Positions 23,060 to 34,399 of a stretch of DNA of 64,000 nucleotides are shown here, in pieces (positions within the stretch are counted from its first letter, which is position 1; the number at the start of each line of letters is the position of its first letter). Made by a program: the position numbers and the translations under genes. The stretch comes from Limnomonas spitsbergensis (lineage: Eukaryota; Chlorophyta; Chlorophyceae; Chlamydomonadales). The stretch is from positions 1,539,501-1,603,500 of the forward strand of contig JAYJMM010000035.1 of assembly GCA_037349105.1 (NCBI GenBank), given 5' to 3'. The notes under the pieces were generated by a model. That model was not told where the DNA came from and did not search any database. It saw only the letters and a program-made list of their open reading frames with translations.

Positions 23060-26000
23060 ATGAAGTCCATTCCAGTCCAGTCCAGGAAAACGCTTAAAGA
23101 TGGGCCTACACGCCAGTGCATGACCAAGATTCGTATGGGTATCGCGAGTCGTTCGATCGCGGCGCATGACCCAACTGGAAACCTGAGGTGGCCAGGAAGG
23201 CTGCGAGGCTGTGGTCGCTGCCAGTCTGCTGTTGCGAAAGCACTGTCGTCATCCGATGAGACCGAGCGCATGGGTAAGGCTTTCTTCCACCAACAATCCA
23301 GGACCCTGTCGTCGAAGCTAAGGTCATACGTATACTTTCTTATGCTATGCCAAGTTGTGAGTCTGAAAATTCAGACCGCAGAAGCAGATCAACCACCGAG
23401 TGCCAGCCTCAGCTGTCCCGTGAAGTCTTGGAGAGAACAAGTCGTCACCTGCGCCCATTTTAAAATTGTATTACTCCCTGCCCGTGTCTCGCTCTGTCAG
23501 GCGTGCCTATTTTGGAACGTATCACGCACGGCGCAGCATCCGTGTGCGTTGGCGCCATCATGGCATTCGGGCCGATGTCATACTTGATGCAGCCCCCTGT
23601 TGCTCAAGCAGAGCAACAGATCATTAGGTAAGTCCAGCCTTGTTCCCCGCCCTGTCTGATAGCGATCTGGAAGTTTGAAACCCTAATGAACGCGTACTCT
23701 CCGGCGTCTGGGTTGACCAGATAAAGCAACGGGCAGCATCAAAAATCCAGGGCCGTGATGTAATCTCATCTATCAAATCCTTCAAATGAAAAAAAAACAA
23801 TCAGGCTTACTCACCCAATGCCAAAATGCTACCATCCCAGCCAACAGCAGCTGCTCACAGTAACACATGCCCGCAAAGCGACCTTGCCCCTCTTAACCTT
23901 TGCATTCCCAACGAGAAGACCCCCCCCTCCACCCATCTTCTCGACGGTGCCCCTTCCCTCGTGCGCCCCCCCTCTCTGCTGGCGCCCGGCCTCAAGCCAG
24001 CCATGCAAACTAGCCCCTATGTGTGGTTGCGGTGACGATGTAACATCAACCCTCTGCCCTTGCATATACTTCTTCCTTGCAGGCTCCCTGCCCCAAGGCC
24101 CCAACCCCGACCCTATGCACCCCCTCCCAGCTGCCCCCAAGACCCCAATCCTGACCCTATGCACTCCCTTGCATACCCCTTCCTTGCAGGCTCCCTGCCT
24201 CCAGCCAGCCCGAGGTGTTTGCGGCTCAGCAGACGCTGGTGGAGGCTTGGACCATCGTCGGGGACTCTTTCGTAGATAAGTCCTTCAATGGTCACAGCTG
24301 GCCCGAGGAGCTCAAAGAGCACATGATGGCGGCCTACTCAGCTCCGGAGCCTGCTGTCGCAGCGCACCAGATCGACGAAATGCTTGCGGGTCTCGGAGAT
24401 CCGTTCACAAGGCACATCACTCTGGAGTGAGTTTGGCTCAGGGTTAATGACTTGGAATGGGGTGCTGGGAGGAAGGATGGCAGAGGGGTTAAGGCGTGGC
24501 GGGAGGGAAGAGCATGGTTGAAAATTGAGCACTAGGAGGAGTGAGGGGGGGGGGACTGCATGTAGGCCTGGTCTGCATGCAGGTCGTCCGATCAGTATTG
24601 ACCGAGCTGCTGCCTTCAAGAGCTGTCGGCCCTTGCATTAGTCCAGGCATTTTTTGAATTTATCTTGCACTCATCAGACATTTGCTGAAGGCCTCCTTTG
24701 TTTGGAGGACTGATGATGAGACATGGCTCCGTCTTCAATCCTGAACTCCTCTGCAGATGACAGTGTGCAACGCCCCATCATGACATCGTCCACGTGCCTA
24801 TTGCAAAAAGATAGACTGCATGCCTAGGTCTGCTGATGTGCTGTACCCTGGTTTGTCATCCCCTGCATCCTCCGAATGAGTATGCCTGCCTCAGGCAACT
24901 GATCCATTGCCATCTTTCTCCCTCATGCACCTCCTCGAGCCCTCTCCACCGACCCCCCCCATGAGCAAGTCTGCCTCATGCAGCTGATATGCAGCCATCT
25001 TTCTCCCTCACGCCCCATCTCATGCCCGCCTCCAAATCCTCGAATGCGCAGGGCTACCTCTGGTAGCTGATATGCTGTACCCTTTCTCCCTCCTGCCCCT
25101 TCTCATGCCCCCTGATCCCCCCCATGAGCAAGTCTGTCCAGGGCAGCTGATATGGTGAACCCTTTCTCCCTCCCGCCCCTTCTCATGCCCCCTGATCCCC
25201 CCCATGAGCAAGTCTGTCCTGGGCAGCTGATATGCTGTCCCCTTTCTCCCTCCCGCCCCTTCTTATGCCCCCTGATCCCCCCCATGAGCAAGTCTGTCCT
25301 GGGCAGCTGATATGGTGAACCCTTTCTCCCACGTGCACCTCCCCGCACCCTCCCCCCCAATCCCTCGATGAACATGCCTGCCTCAGGCACATTCCCCCCT
25401 CATCCCCCCTTCCTCACGCCCCTCCCTTTGACCCCCCCTCCCCTGGAGCAGTGAGTACCAGTCCTTCCGCGTCCAGACTGACGGCGAGCTGCAGGGCGTG
25501 GGCCTCCTCATTGCCAACCAGATGTCGGACGGGGGTCACCTGCTGGTGCTCGCGCCCATCAAGGGAGGACCGGCTGACCGGGCTGGAGTGCTGCCGGGGG
25601 ATGAGGTGACAGGGGGGCCCGGAGGGGTGAAACTGTTTTAGTGATGGGAGTGGAGGTTCTGCCAGGGGATGGTGCGAGAGGGTTTAGGTCTCCTCATCGC
25701 CAACCAGATGTCGGACGGGGGTCATCTGCTGGTGCTTGCGCCCATCCAGGGATCGCCGGCTGATTCGGTGGTCTTAATGACATCTTGAATGTGGGTGCGG
25801 CCTGCTAGCTCAGGCCTCAGCAGTCAAGCCCCTACGTCGCAAGAAATCCTTAACCCTTAACCCTGCGGCCTGCCAGCTCAGGCCTCAGCAGTGAAGCCCT
25901 TCACACCGCACGAAACCACCGGCCCCGAACCCTGCGCCGCACCCCACATGATGCTGTCACAGGTGGTGACGATCAATGGGCGCCAAACCGAGGGCATGAA

Positions 26001-29000
26001 TGGGGAAGCTGCCGCGCAGCTGCTTCGCGGCCAGGGCGGTACGGAGGTGCGCGTGAAGCTGGCGAGACGCTCGGATCAGATCCCGGGCATGCCCGGCGTG
26101 CCCGAGGCCATACCGAAGGTGCTGATGAAGGTAGGCCGGCAAGGGGCACCACTATGGGACACTCAATGTGGTAGTGGAATGGGATGGGGACATGTGGGCA
26201 GATGGCTTTGGGGACAGGCATGCCCGGCGTGCCCGAGGCCATACCGAAGGTGCTGATGAAGGTAAGCCGGCAAGGGGCACAACTATGACACTCAGTATGG
26301 GAGGATAGGGGAGGGGAGGGGGACATGTGGGCGGATGGGTTGGGGGACAGGCATGCCCGGCGTGCCCGAGGCCATCCCCAAGGTGCTGATGAAGGTAGGC
26401 CGGCAAAGGGCACCACTATGACACTCCATGTGGGAGTGGGATGGGATGGGGACATGTGTGGGCAGATGGGTTTGGGGACACCCGAGGCCATACCGAGGCC
26501 ATACGGAGGCCATATCGGCAAGAGGCTGCAGGTGGTGAAAGTGGGACATGACACCACTACACCACTGCACAAGGCTATGACACTGGATGTGAGATTGAGA
26601 GTGGAATGTGTTGGGTTGGGATGGGGATGGGTGTGGGCGAATGGGAACAGGGACAGGCATGCTTGGAATGCCCGAGGCCATCCCCAAGGTGCTCATTGAG
26701 GTAGGCCGGCAAGAAGCTACAGGTGGTGAAACTGGGACGTGACACCACTGCACGAGGCTTGGAGGCCATGACAAGTGATGTGGGAGTGAGTGTGAGAGTG
26801 GGTTGGGATGGAGGCGAGTGTAGGGAATGGGAACAAGGACAGGCATGCCTTGAATGCCCGAGGCCATCCCCAAGGTGCTCATAGAGGTAGGCCGGGCTCC
26901 AGGCTCTCATACTGGGATGTGACACCAAGCTATTGAATTGGATGTGGGAGTGGGATGGGATGCGATGGGGGCAGGCGTGATGGCAAACAATGATGTTTGC
27001 AGCCATGCTGTAATAGCTGCATGCATCGTTGCATGGCTTCCAGCTATGCTCATGTGCATGAAGCCATGCAACGATGCATGCAGCTATTCATGCAGCCATC
27101 CAACCATGCATGCAGGCTAACAGCGATTAATGCGGATCCTCACAGTGGTTGCCTCACACCAGTCTTATTGCGGTAGTGTGGCATTGCATTAGGCGCGCCT
27201 CACCGCTACACATCCCCCATAGCCCTCAAACCTCCAGTCTTGCATATTTTTGAACTCCTGAGTGAGAGACTGCATCCTGGGCTCCCCCGTCACCTTGATC
27301 TTTTATGTCCTGTGTAGGAGGTGGCCCTGAAGCGAGAGCATGTGAGCCTAGGCTCTGCATTCGGTGACCCTCATTGCTTGACATTTGACATTGGTTTTTC
27401 TCTGGTGTATATTTCGGTCTTCGTCTTCTGGTCTCCTCCCGGTTCGCTCTGCCCGGCCCTTTCATAAAAGGCTGCGGGTGAGGATGCGTCAACTTTGTAA
27501 CAACAAGGTCTTGATCTCTCTCTCCTGTGTAGGAGGTGGCCCTGAAGCCCAGCAGCTGTTTGTTGGAGACTGTTCCCTACCCTATGCTCCCCCTTCACCT
27601 TGATCGGCGGTTCTGTTTTACTCCGGTGTATGTTTCGTCTTCTGGTCTCCTCCCGGTTCGCCCTGCCTCGCCCTTTCAAAAAAGGCTGTGGGTGAGGATG
27701 CGTCAACTTCCTAACAACAACCTTGATCTTGACTCTCCTATGTAGGAGGTTGCCCTGAAGCGCGAGCGTGTGAACCTGAGTCCAGTGTACTACACCGCAC
27801 TTGCCCCCGAGGAGGTTGGGCCTGAGCCGGGGGCGCCGCAGCACACGGTTGGCTACGTGCGGCTCACGCAATTCAGCAACAATGCCGCACATGAAATGCG
27901 GTCTGCAATTGTGGATCTGGAGGTGAGGGGAGGGTCCTAGAGATGTGGAAGGGGGACACACATTGACGAGCCTGGAGATGAGCGGGCGGGGTCCTTGACA
28001 TGAGCTAGGGGCACACGCATAGATGAGCCTGGAGCTCCGAAGCACACAGGGCTACCTGCGGCCCACGCAGCTCAGCAGCAATGCCTGCCCAGGTATACGA
28101 TGCCCGCGGCCCCAAATCCAACCCTAGGCACCCCCTCTGAGCCGCCTCGAAAACCCTGTCCCTGTGCCCTTATAATCCAGGGGAGTGGATGAGTACAATC
28201 TTGACTTGAGGAGCCAACCTGGCGGCTGTGTGTCGGTGTGTCTGAATTTCGCAGCCCTATTCACCCTCTCGGTGCTGCCCGACCCTATGCAACCCCTTCC
28301 TGCTCCCAACCCTGACCCTGTCCCCCCCCCTGCCCCTTCAGTCCAAGGGAGTGGATGAGTACATTCTGGACTTGCGGAGCAACCCTGGTGGCTTGGTGTC
28401 GGCGGGTATCGACGTTGCGTCCCTGTGGTTGGATGGGGAGAAACCTGTTTTCAACGTGCAGGGAAGAGAGGTATGAACGGGGCGGGGTTGGGTGTGAACA
28501 GGATGGGACTGGTGTGGACAGATATGGCTGGTGTCAGCAGGTATCGAGTACGTCTCTGTGTGGGGTTGGAACGAGCGGTGTGTTAACATGTTCTGGGGGT
28601 GGCTGTGTAGAACGCACAAAGGCATGTCATAAGTCCAAGCAAAATACGTACCAAGCATAATCTCCGTAACAAAACGAGATATTCCACGTTTTAATTTTTG
28701 ATGGTCCTGCACCAGGCCCTGAAAGCTTGTTTACTTTATTTAATGACGCGCTCAATTTCAATCCTTGTTATGGATGCCTGTTATCTGCGAGCCCTTTGCT
28801 CTCAAATTTTTATCTCAATCCGTGTGTTGTTGCAGGGCGAGCTCATGGTGCAGACCACGCAGGATACATTTTATGTTCTCTTCATGCGTATGCCCTCTAC
28901 TTGCATTCCTGCTGCCCCATGTTTCACCCAACACCCATGTGCTGTTGATGCAGGGGGAGCTCATGGTCCAGACCACGCAGGATACATTTTATGTTCTCTT

Positions 29001-32000
29001 CATGCGTATGCCCTCTACTTGCATTCCTGCTGCCCCATGTTTCACCCAACACCCATGTGCTGTTGATGCAGGGCGAGCTCATGGTCCAGACCACGCAGGA
29101 TACATTTTATGTTCTCTTCATGCGTATGCCCTCTACTTGCATTCCTGCTGCCCCATGTTTCACCCAACACCCATGTGCTGTTGATGCAGGGCGAGCTCAT
29201 GGTCCAGACCACGCAGGATACATTTTATGTTCTCTTCATGCGTATGCCCTCTACTTGCATTCCCGCTGCCCCATGTTTCACACAACACCCATGTGCTGTT
29301 GATGCAGGGCGAGCTCATGGTCCAGACCACGCAGGATACATTTTATGTTCTCTTCATGCGTATGCCCTCTACTTGCATTCCTGCTGCCCCATGTTTCACC
29401 CAACACCCATGTGCTGTTGATGCAGGGCGAGCTCATGGTCCAGACCACGCAGGATACATTTTATGTTCTCTTCATGCGTATGCCCTCTACTTGCATTCCC
29501 GCTGCCCCATGTTTCACCCAACACCCATGTGCTGTTGATGCAGGGCGAGCTCATGGTCCAGACCATGCAGGATACATTTTATGTTCTCTTCATGCGTATG
29601 CCCTCTACTTGCATTCCCGCTGCCCCATGTTTCACCCAACACCCATGTGCTGTTGATGCAGGGCGAGCTCATGGTCCAGACCACGCAGGATACATTTTAT
29701 GTTCTCTTCATGCGTATGCCCTCTACTTGCATTCCCGCTGCCCCATGTTTCACCCAACACCCATGTGCTGTTGATGCAGGGCGAGCTCATGGTCCAGACC
29801 ACGCAGGATACATTTTATGTTCTCTTCATGCGTATGCCCTCTACTTGCATTCCCGCTGCCCCATGTTTCACCCAACACCCATGTGCTGTTGATGCAGGGC
29901 GAGCTCATGGTGCAGACCACGCAGGATACATTTTATGTTCTCTTCATGCGTATGCCCTCTACTCGCATTCCTGCTGCCCCATGTTTCACCCAACACCCAT
30001 GTGCTGTTGATGCAGGGCGAGCTCATGGTGCAGACCACGCAGGATACATTTTATGTTCTCTTCATGCGTATGCCCTCTACTTGCATTCCCGCTGCCCCAT
30101 GTTTCACCCAACACCCATGTGCTGTTGTTGCAGGGGGAGCTCATGGTGCAGACCACGCAGGATACATTTTATGTTCTCTTCATGCGTATGCCCTCTACTT
30201 GCATTCCCGCTGCCCCATGTTTCACCCAACACCCATGTGCTGTTGATGCAGGGCGAGCTCATGGTCCAGACCACGCAGGATACATTTTATGTTCTCTTCA
30301 TGCGTATGCCCTCTACTTGCATTCCCGCTGCCCCATGTTTCACCCAACACCCATGTGCTGTTGATGCAGGGCGAGCTCATGGTCCAGACCACGCAGGATA
30401 CATTTTATGTTCTCTTCATGCGTATGCCCTCTACTTGCATTCCCGCTACCCCATGTTTCACCCAACACCCATGTGCTGTTGATGCAGGGGGAGCTCATGG
30501 TCCAGACCACGCAGGATACATTTTATGTTCTCTTCATGCGTATGCCCTCTACTTGCATTCCTGCTGCCCCATGTTTCACCCAACACCCATGTGCTGTTGA
30601 TGCAGGGCGAGCTCATGGTCCAGACCACGCAGGATACATTTTATGTTCTCTTCATGCGTATGCCCTCTACTTGCATTCCCGCTGCCCCATGTTTCACCCA
30701 ACACCCATGTGCTGTTGATGCAGGGCGAGCTCATGGTCCAGACCATGCAGGATACATTTTATGTTCTCTTCATGCGTATGCCCTCTACTTGCATTCCCGC
30801 TGCCCCATGTTTCACCCAACACCCATGTGCTGTTGTTGCAGGGCGAGCTCATGGTCCAGACCACGCAGGATACATTTTATGTTCTCTTCATGCGTATGCC
30901 CTCTACTTGCATTCCTGCTGCCCCATGTTTCACCCAACACCCATGTGCTGTTGTTGCAGGGGGAGCTCATGGTCCAGACCACGCAGGATACATTTTATGT
31001 TCTCTTCATGCGTATGCCCTCTACTTGCATTCCCGCTGCCCCATGTTTCACCCAACACCCATGTGCTGTTGTTGCAGGGCGAGCTCATGGTCCAGACCAC
31101 GCAGGATGTGTCCCCTGCGCTCACCAGTGCCCCGCTGGTCGTCCTGGTTGACAAGAACTCCGCATCGGCTAGCGAGATCTTGTCGGGTAAGGCGTGACAG
31201 ATGGTGCACATGAAAGTGGTAGCTTAATTTTGTTTGCAAAACTACGCATCGGCCTGCGAGATCTTGTCAGGTACGGCGCAACAGCAGGTCCGCATGGAAA
31301 TGGTAGCTTTAATTTTGTTTTGCGGAATTCCGCATCGGCTAGCAAGATCTTGTCAGGTGAGGCGTAAAGGTAGCTGCACATGGAAACTTGGATTCCTCAA
31401 AGCGGGAATCTAAATTTGTATTTAAGAATTCCGCTTCTGTCAGCAAGATCTTGTCAGGTAACACGTACCAGAAGTGCTTAAATTTCCCCTTCCGCCACTT
31501 CTGTACCCCCCCCCCCCTCGCTTGCAAAGGATTGAGGGTGAATTGGTGAGTTGCCCTTAACACGGAGCCAGGTGCTGCCCTTCCTTAACCTATGCCAGGC
31601 TAGACCTACAGCAGGCACTGCTTTTCCAAAACCTGAAGCCAGGTGCTCCTCTGCCACGCAGGTGCCTTGCGTGATAACCACCGCGCCATGATCGTCGGGG
31701 ATACGTCGACATACGGGAAAGGGAGGATCCAGGTAAGTGCGACCGACTGCATTTAAATTTGAATTTGAATTCAGGGGGGGCCAGGCCGTTAACCCTTTGT
31801 ACATCATTTGGAGTGATCCAGTCAATTGCGAGCGGCTGCATTTGTATTTTAAGGCGGCAAGGCCGTAAACCCTTTGTACATCATTGGGAGTGATCCAGTC
31901 AATTGAGACTGACTGCATTTGAATCAGGGGGTGGGAGGACAGGATCCTGAACCCTTAATACGTCGTCTGTAGGGATCCAGGCAAGGGCAACCGACTGCAT

Positions 32001-33796
32001 TTGACTCCGGGGGAAGGGGGAAGACAGGATCCTGAGCCCTTTGTATGGCTTCAAGTAGGGATCCAGGCAAGGGCTTCCCACCTACCTGTTTTAAACGAGT
32101 GAAAGCCCAAAGCCTTCAACGCGCGGTGGGGAGGAATGCAGGCAAGTGCGAAAATAATTACCATTTAGGAAGAAGTCTACAATCCCTACGTAACTCTAAA
32201 TACGGCAACGGGAAGTTTAGGGGGTGCTGTCCAAGTGCGTAAATTGTTTGTCGCACACTTCCTCCGAGATTCACCACCTCTCCTCCGATCAGCTGATAGT
32301 TCAAACGGAACCTCGAGACAATGTACTTGTGTATGATGGCGGCACCTGCACCTCGTCTGTGATCTACAGCAAATTATCAATGATCACGAGCTCAGTGACG
32401 GCAGAGCATGTGCATTTTTCTCTTTCCTCCTCTTCCCCACATTTGCGCCCTTCCCCGTCTGCCTCACGCAGACTGTTTATGAGCTGAATGACGGCAGCGC
32501 GCTGTTCGTGACGGTGGCCAAGTACAAGACTCCCTCGGGGACGGAGATCGATCACCGAGGTGGGTGGCGGTGTTCATTCAACCCCTGATTTTGACACGCA
32601 ACAGCGCAACACCTCAACCCACAACAACGCAATACCTCGACCCTTTCCCTGCATTGTGGCCATTGGACCCCATGTTTGCACCCTGCGGTGTTCTTTGGAC
32701 ATTTCCCAGGACCCCCATGCATGCGTTTTAGGGGTTTATCCCTTAAAAGATTCCTTAAGGGAGTTCTCAGGCATTTCCCGAGACCCCTATGTATGCACCC
32801 TCGGGGTATCATGCACCTCCGGTGTTGCTCTGGCTGTGCTCAGGACACCGGCTTTCTTTTATTTACATGCATCCCCTTCCTCCATTTTTGTGACATGTCC
32901 CCTGTACTGCCCACATCATCCCCTGTACTGCCCACATCATCCCCTGTACTGCCTCGACGCCAGGGAAATGCGTTATGCATTTCGATGCCAATGCTGTAAT
33001 CAAACCAAATCAGCCGAGGTGTGTCTCACCCAGGTGCAGGCATTGCCCAGGCCCCAGAACAAGCCCCCAGGTAGTTAAATGCATGCTTCTATGCCAGATG
33101 TCGAGCCGATAAGTACAACAGCAACAGCTAAGGCGTGTCTCCCCCTGGCACAGGCATCGCCCCCGACACCAGCTGCCATCCTGGCAGGGGCATGTCGCGC
33201 AGCCGGCCGGTGCAGATGACAGCTTCTCTGCAGCTTCCTGGATCCGAGGGCGCGCCTGCGCCTGCAGGCCCTGTTGAGGACTTCTCACCCGGCCTGCCCA
33301 TCGGACCTGCCATGGAGGCCGCGCTGATCAAGCAGCTGCAGGTGGACAGCTGCGTGTTGGCTGCTGAACACATCCTTGACCTAGAGGTACGGACAAGTGG
33401 GGGGCAGTCCGGCTCGGGGGGGGAGGGGAAACAGAGAGGGGGGGAACTGCCCGGCGAAACCGGTCAGATCCCAGACCCCATAGTAGGGCCCTGGGGTGCA
33501 CACTAAGGCGCTTGTTTGGGCTTTGTTGGGTACAAAAACTGAACCTGGATGACTGGATTCCTTGCCTTGCGCTGGGCATAGCTTGCTTGTGGATGATTCA
33601 GGGGCAGGGCTGATGTGGAGTTGGGGTGTGGATGTCATCACCTGGTATTGGCGATGGGTTGCACATATTGCATTAATGCCCGTTGTTTGTTCTGCTTATG
33701 CCTATTTTTTCAATGTGAAATGCAATGCCTCATCAGGTGGACCACAAACCCTTCTCAACCCTCATCGCCTCGGCCCCCACCACGGCCATCAATTGA
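23060..33796 (+). CDS. ctpA: C-terminal processing peptidase CtpA (D1-processing type), plastid-targeted, 12 exons
   Basis: Serine/lysine-dyad protease of family S41. Plastid members cut the C-terminal extension from photosystem II protein D1 in the thylakoid lumen. Exons: 23060-23273, 23501-23627, 24190-24426, 25452-25605, 25963-26130, 27746-27922, 28342-28470, 31078-31186, 31662-31732, 32472-32559, 33154-33386, 33737-33796; all phases agree, 588 residues. Residues 1-71 are Arg/Ser-rich and transit-like. Exon 2 adds a hydrophobic stretch ending PPVAQA, a plausible lumenal cleavage site. VFAAQQTLVEAW to GLGDPFTRHI is the N-terminal domain. A PDZ domain (GVGLLIANQMSDGG, PADRAGVLPGDE, VVTINGR) lies in exons 4-5. 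The protease core has LDLRSNPGGLVSAGID, NSASASEIL (probable nucleophile Ser432) and TYGKGRIQ (Lys458), then VYELNDGSALFVTVAKY. The C-terminus ends TTAIN. Start alternatives exist (ATG within residues 20-26); exons 1-2 and 12 rest on splice signals and phase more than homology. Confidence 0.93.
24055..24189 (+). repeat. Decoy copy of ctpA exon 3 acceptor side
   Basis: TTCCTTGCAGGCTCCCTGCC occurs at about 24072-24092 and again at the true acceptor (24180-24199), with similar CCTTGCATA tracts before each. It supports the acceptor choice at 24190 over a closer AG. The preceding 24427-24870 region after exon 3 is unique. Confidence 0.8.
24880..25395. repeat. ~78-base array upstream of ctpA exon 4
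   Basis: About six units contain CCCATGAGCAAGTCTGTCC, GGGCAGCTGATATG and CCCTTTCTCCCTCCCGCCCC. The polypyrimidine tract plus GGGCAG/CTGATAT resembles the exon 4 acceptor context GGAGCAG/TGAGTACC, so these may be decayed acceptor copies. Confidence 0.8.
25675..25775 (+). repeat. Intronic copy of ctpA exon 4 interior
   Basis: About 85 bases repeat the PDZ-coding text GLLIANQMSDGGHLLVLAPI with few changes, then diverge. It sits just after exon 4 without a clean acceptor or donor, so it is probably a non-functional tandem duplicate of exon interior. Confidence 0.9.
26190..26900 (+). repeat. Decoy copies of ctpA exon 5 3' end plus donor, 5 units
   Basis: Units of about 130-190 bases repeat GGCATGCCCGGCGTGCCCGA, CCAAGGTGCTGATGAAG and donor GTAGGC or GTAAGC. 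Clear copies end at about 26261, 26394, 26700 and 26887; one near 26480-26520 lacks the donor. The true exon end is 26130. Confidence 0.93.
26985..27125. repeat. GCATGCA-rich segment in ctpA intron 5
   Basis: CAGCCATGC, GCATGCATCG and AAGCCATGCAACGATGCAT recur and can form local inverted repeats. No relation to an exon edge. Confidence 0.6.
27290..27745 (+). repeat. ~210-base duplicated blocks ending in decoy ctpA exon 6 acceptors
   Basis: Three blocks share TCTTCTGGTCTCCTCCCGGT, TTCGC, AAAGGCTG and GAGGATGCGTCAACTT, and end in TGTGTAG or TATGTAG followed by GAGGT(G/T)GCCCTGAAG. The first two ends (near 27317 and 27533) are decoys; the last, at 27746, is the real exon 6. Here the unit carries mostly intron tail plus only the first exon bases. 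Confidence 0.92.
28160..28245 (+). repeat. Decoy copy of ctpA exon 7 5' end
   Basis: CCAG, GGGAGTGGATGAGTACAATC and CTTGACTTGAGGAGCCAACC copy the start of exon 7 (codons GVDEYILDLRSNPGG) with small insertions that break the frame. Another short copy of exon 7 interior (GGTGTCAGCAGGTATCGAGT) lies at 28507-28550, after the exon. Confidence 0.88.
28836..31077 (+). repeat. 118-base array of ctpA exon 8 acceptor side, exactly 19 units
   Basis: Each unit begins GGCGAGCTCATGGTCCAGAC, the first bases of exon 8 (codons GELMVQTTQD), and ends with its polypyrimidine tract and GCTGTTGATGCAG acceptor. The distance from the first decoy (28836) to the true exon start (31078) is 2242, exactly 19 x 118. Copies are about 97-99% identical. 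After the GAT codon, decoys read into ACATTTTATG while the real exon continues GTGTCCCCTGCG. The unit is not divisible by three. Confidence 0.97.
31230..31470 (+). repeat. Decoy copies of ctpA exon 8 3' end plus donor, 3 units
   Basis: CCGCATCGGCTAGCAAGATC with TTGTCAG and GTACGG, GTGAGG or GTAACA occurs near 31238-31277, 31328-31362 and 31430-31465. The copied segment is the catalytic-serine codon region SASASEILSG. Exon 8 is therefore flanked on both sides. Confidence 0.92.
31560..31661 (+). repeat. Short copies of ctpA exon 9 acceptor side
   Basis: GAGCCAGGTGCTGCCCTTCC and GAAGCCAGGTGCTCCTCTGC echo the true acceptor CACGCAG with GTGCCTTGC. They are brief and diverged, so origin from the exon edge is probable but not certain. 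Confidence 0.6.
31790..32160 (+). repeat. Decoy copies of ctpA exon 9 3' end plus donor, 4-5 units
   Basis: GGGATCCAG followed by GCAAGGGCAACCGACTGCAT (31970-32000 and 32050-32070) or GTCAATTGCGAGCGGCTGCA (31815-31845, 31890-31915) repeats the exon end AGGATCCAG with donor GTAAGTGCGACCGACTGC. Two copies have GC in place of GT. Confidence 0.88.
32885..33080 (+). repeat. CCCCTGTACTGCCCACATCAT triplet and exon 11 acceptor copy (ctpA intron 10)
   Basis: A 21-base unit is repeated three times at 32896-32955. At 33022-33065, CACCCAGGTGCAG with GCATTGCCCAGGCCCCAG resembles the true exon 11 acceptor and start (GGCACAG, GCATCGCCCCCGACACCAG). Confidence 0.75.
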
Positions 33797-34079
33797 GCTG
33801 ATCGCCCGACAAGAACATTGAATGCCGACTCTGGCTGAGGCCTGCCTTCCACAAGATGCGCCCGCCTTCCTTCTATGAGCAATGCGCGCTCGTAAATGAG
33901 CCATCAGCTGAGCAACGCTTTGAAATGCTCCTTGTCCGAGGAGCGTCTTAGGCTGCTTTTGGTATGAACGGCGTTTTCATATGAGGAGCATAAAGTGGAC
34001 CGAGCCAAGGAGCGCCATGACGTGACACAAGCTCTCGGCCAGGAAATGCCATCGGTCCACTCATCCCAGGAATGCCGTC

Positions 34080-34265
34080 TGTCTGGCTGAGGCAAGCTTG
34101 TTGCCTTGAGCTAGCTGTCTGGCTGAGGCAACTACGATTGTCGCCATGAGCCATCTGTTTGGCTGCGGCAAGGTTGCGGCCCTGAGCTAGCTGCTTGGCT
34201 GAGGCAACTACGATTGTCGCCCTGAGCCATCTGTTTGGCTGCGGCAAGGTTGCGGCCCTGAGACC
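34080..34265. repeat. Tandem ~60-base units with TGTCTGGCTGAGGCAA
   Basis: Four to five units alternate AGCTAGCTGCTTGGCTGAGG-type and CCATCTGTTTGGCTGCGGCA-type segments with CTACGATTGTCGCC or GTTGCGGCC. Non-coding; it may lie in the ctpA 3' UTR. Confidence 0.85.
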
Positions 34266-34399
34266 CTTGGAAGGTGCACGCACACATGGCGCACACATCT
34301 GCCCTGTGTCCCCCGCCCCCCACGAGTGAAACTAGATGAACAGGATCTGCGACCCGATTGCCAATGCATCCTTTGATACCCATGTAACACAACTAAAAC

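Noticed and set aside
27371..28045. 224-residue minus-strand frame over ctpA exon 6
   Set aside because: Antisense to a confirmed exon and to duplicated intron blocks; no recognisable domain.
28727..31213. Overlapping ~103-residue frames rich in Cys, His and Pro on the plus strand
   Set aside because: They restart every 118 bases in rotating frames; only the last part (31078-31186) is ctpA exon 8.
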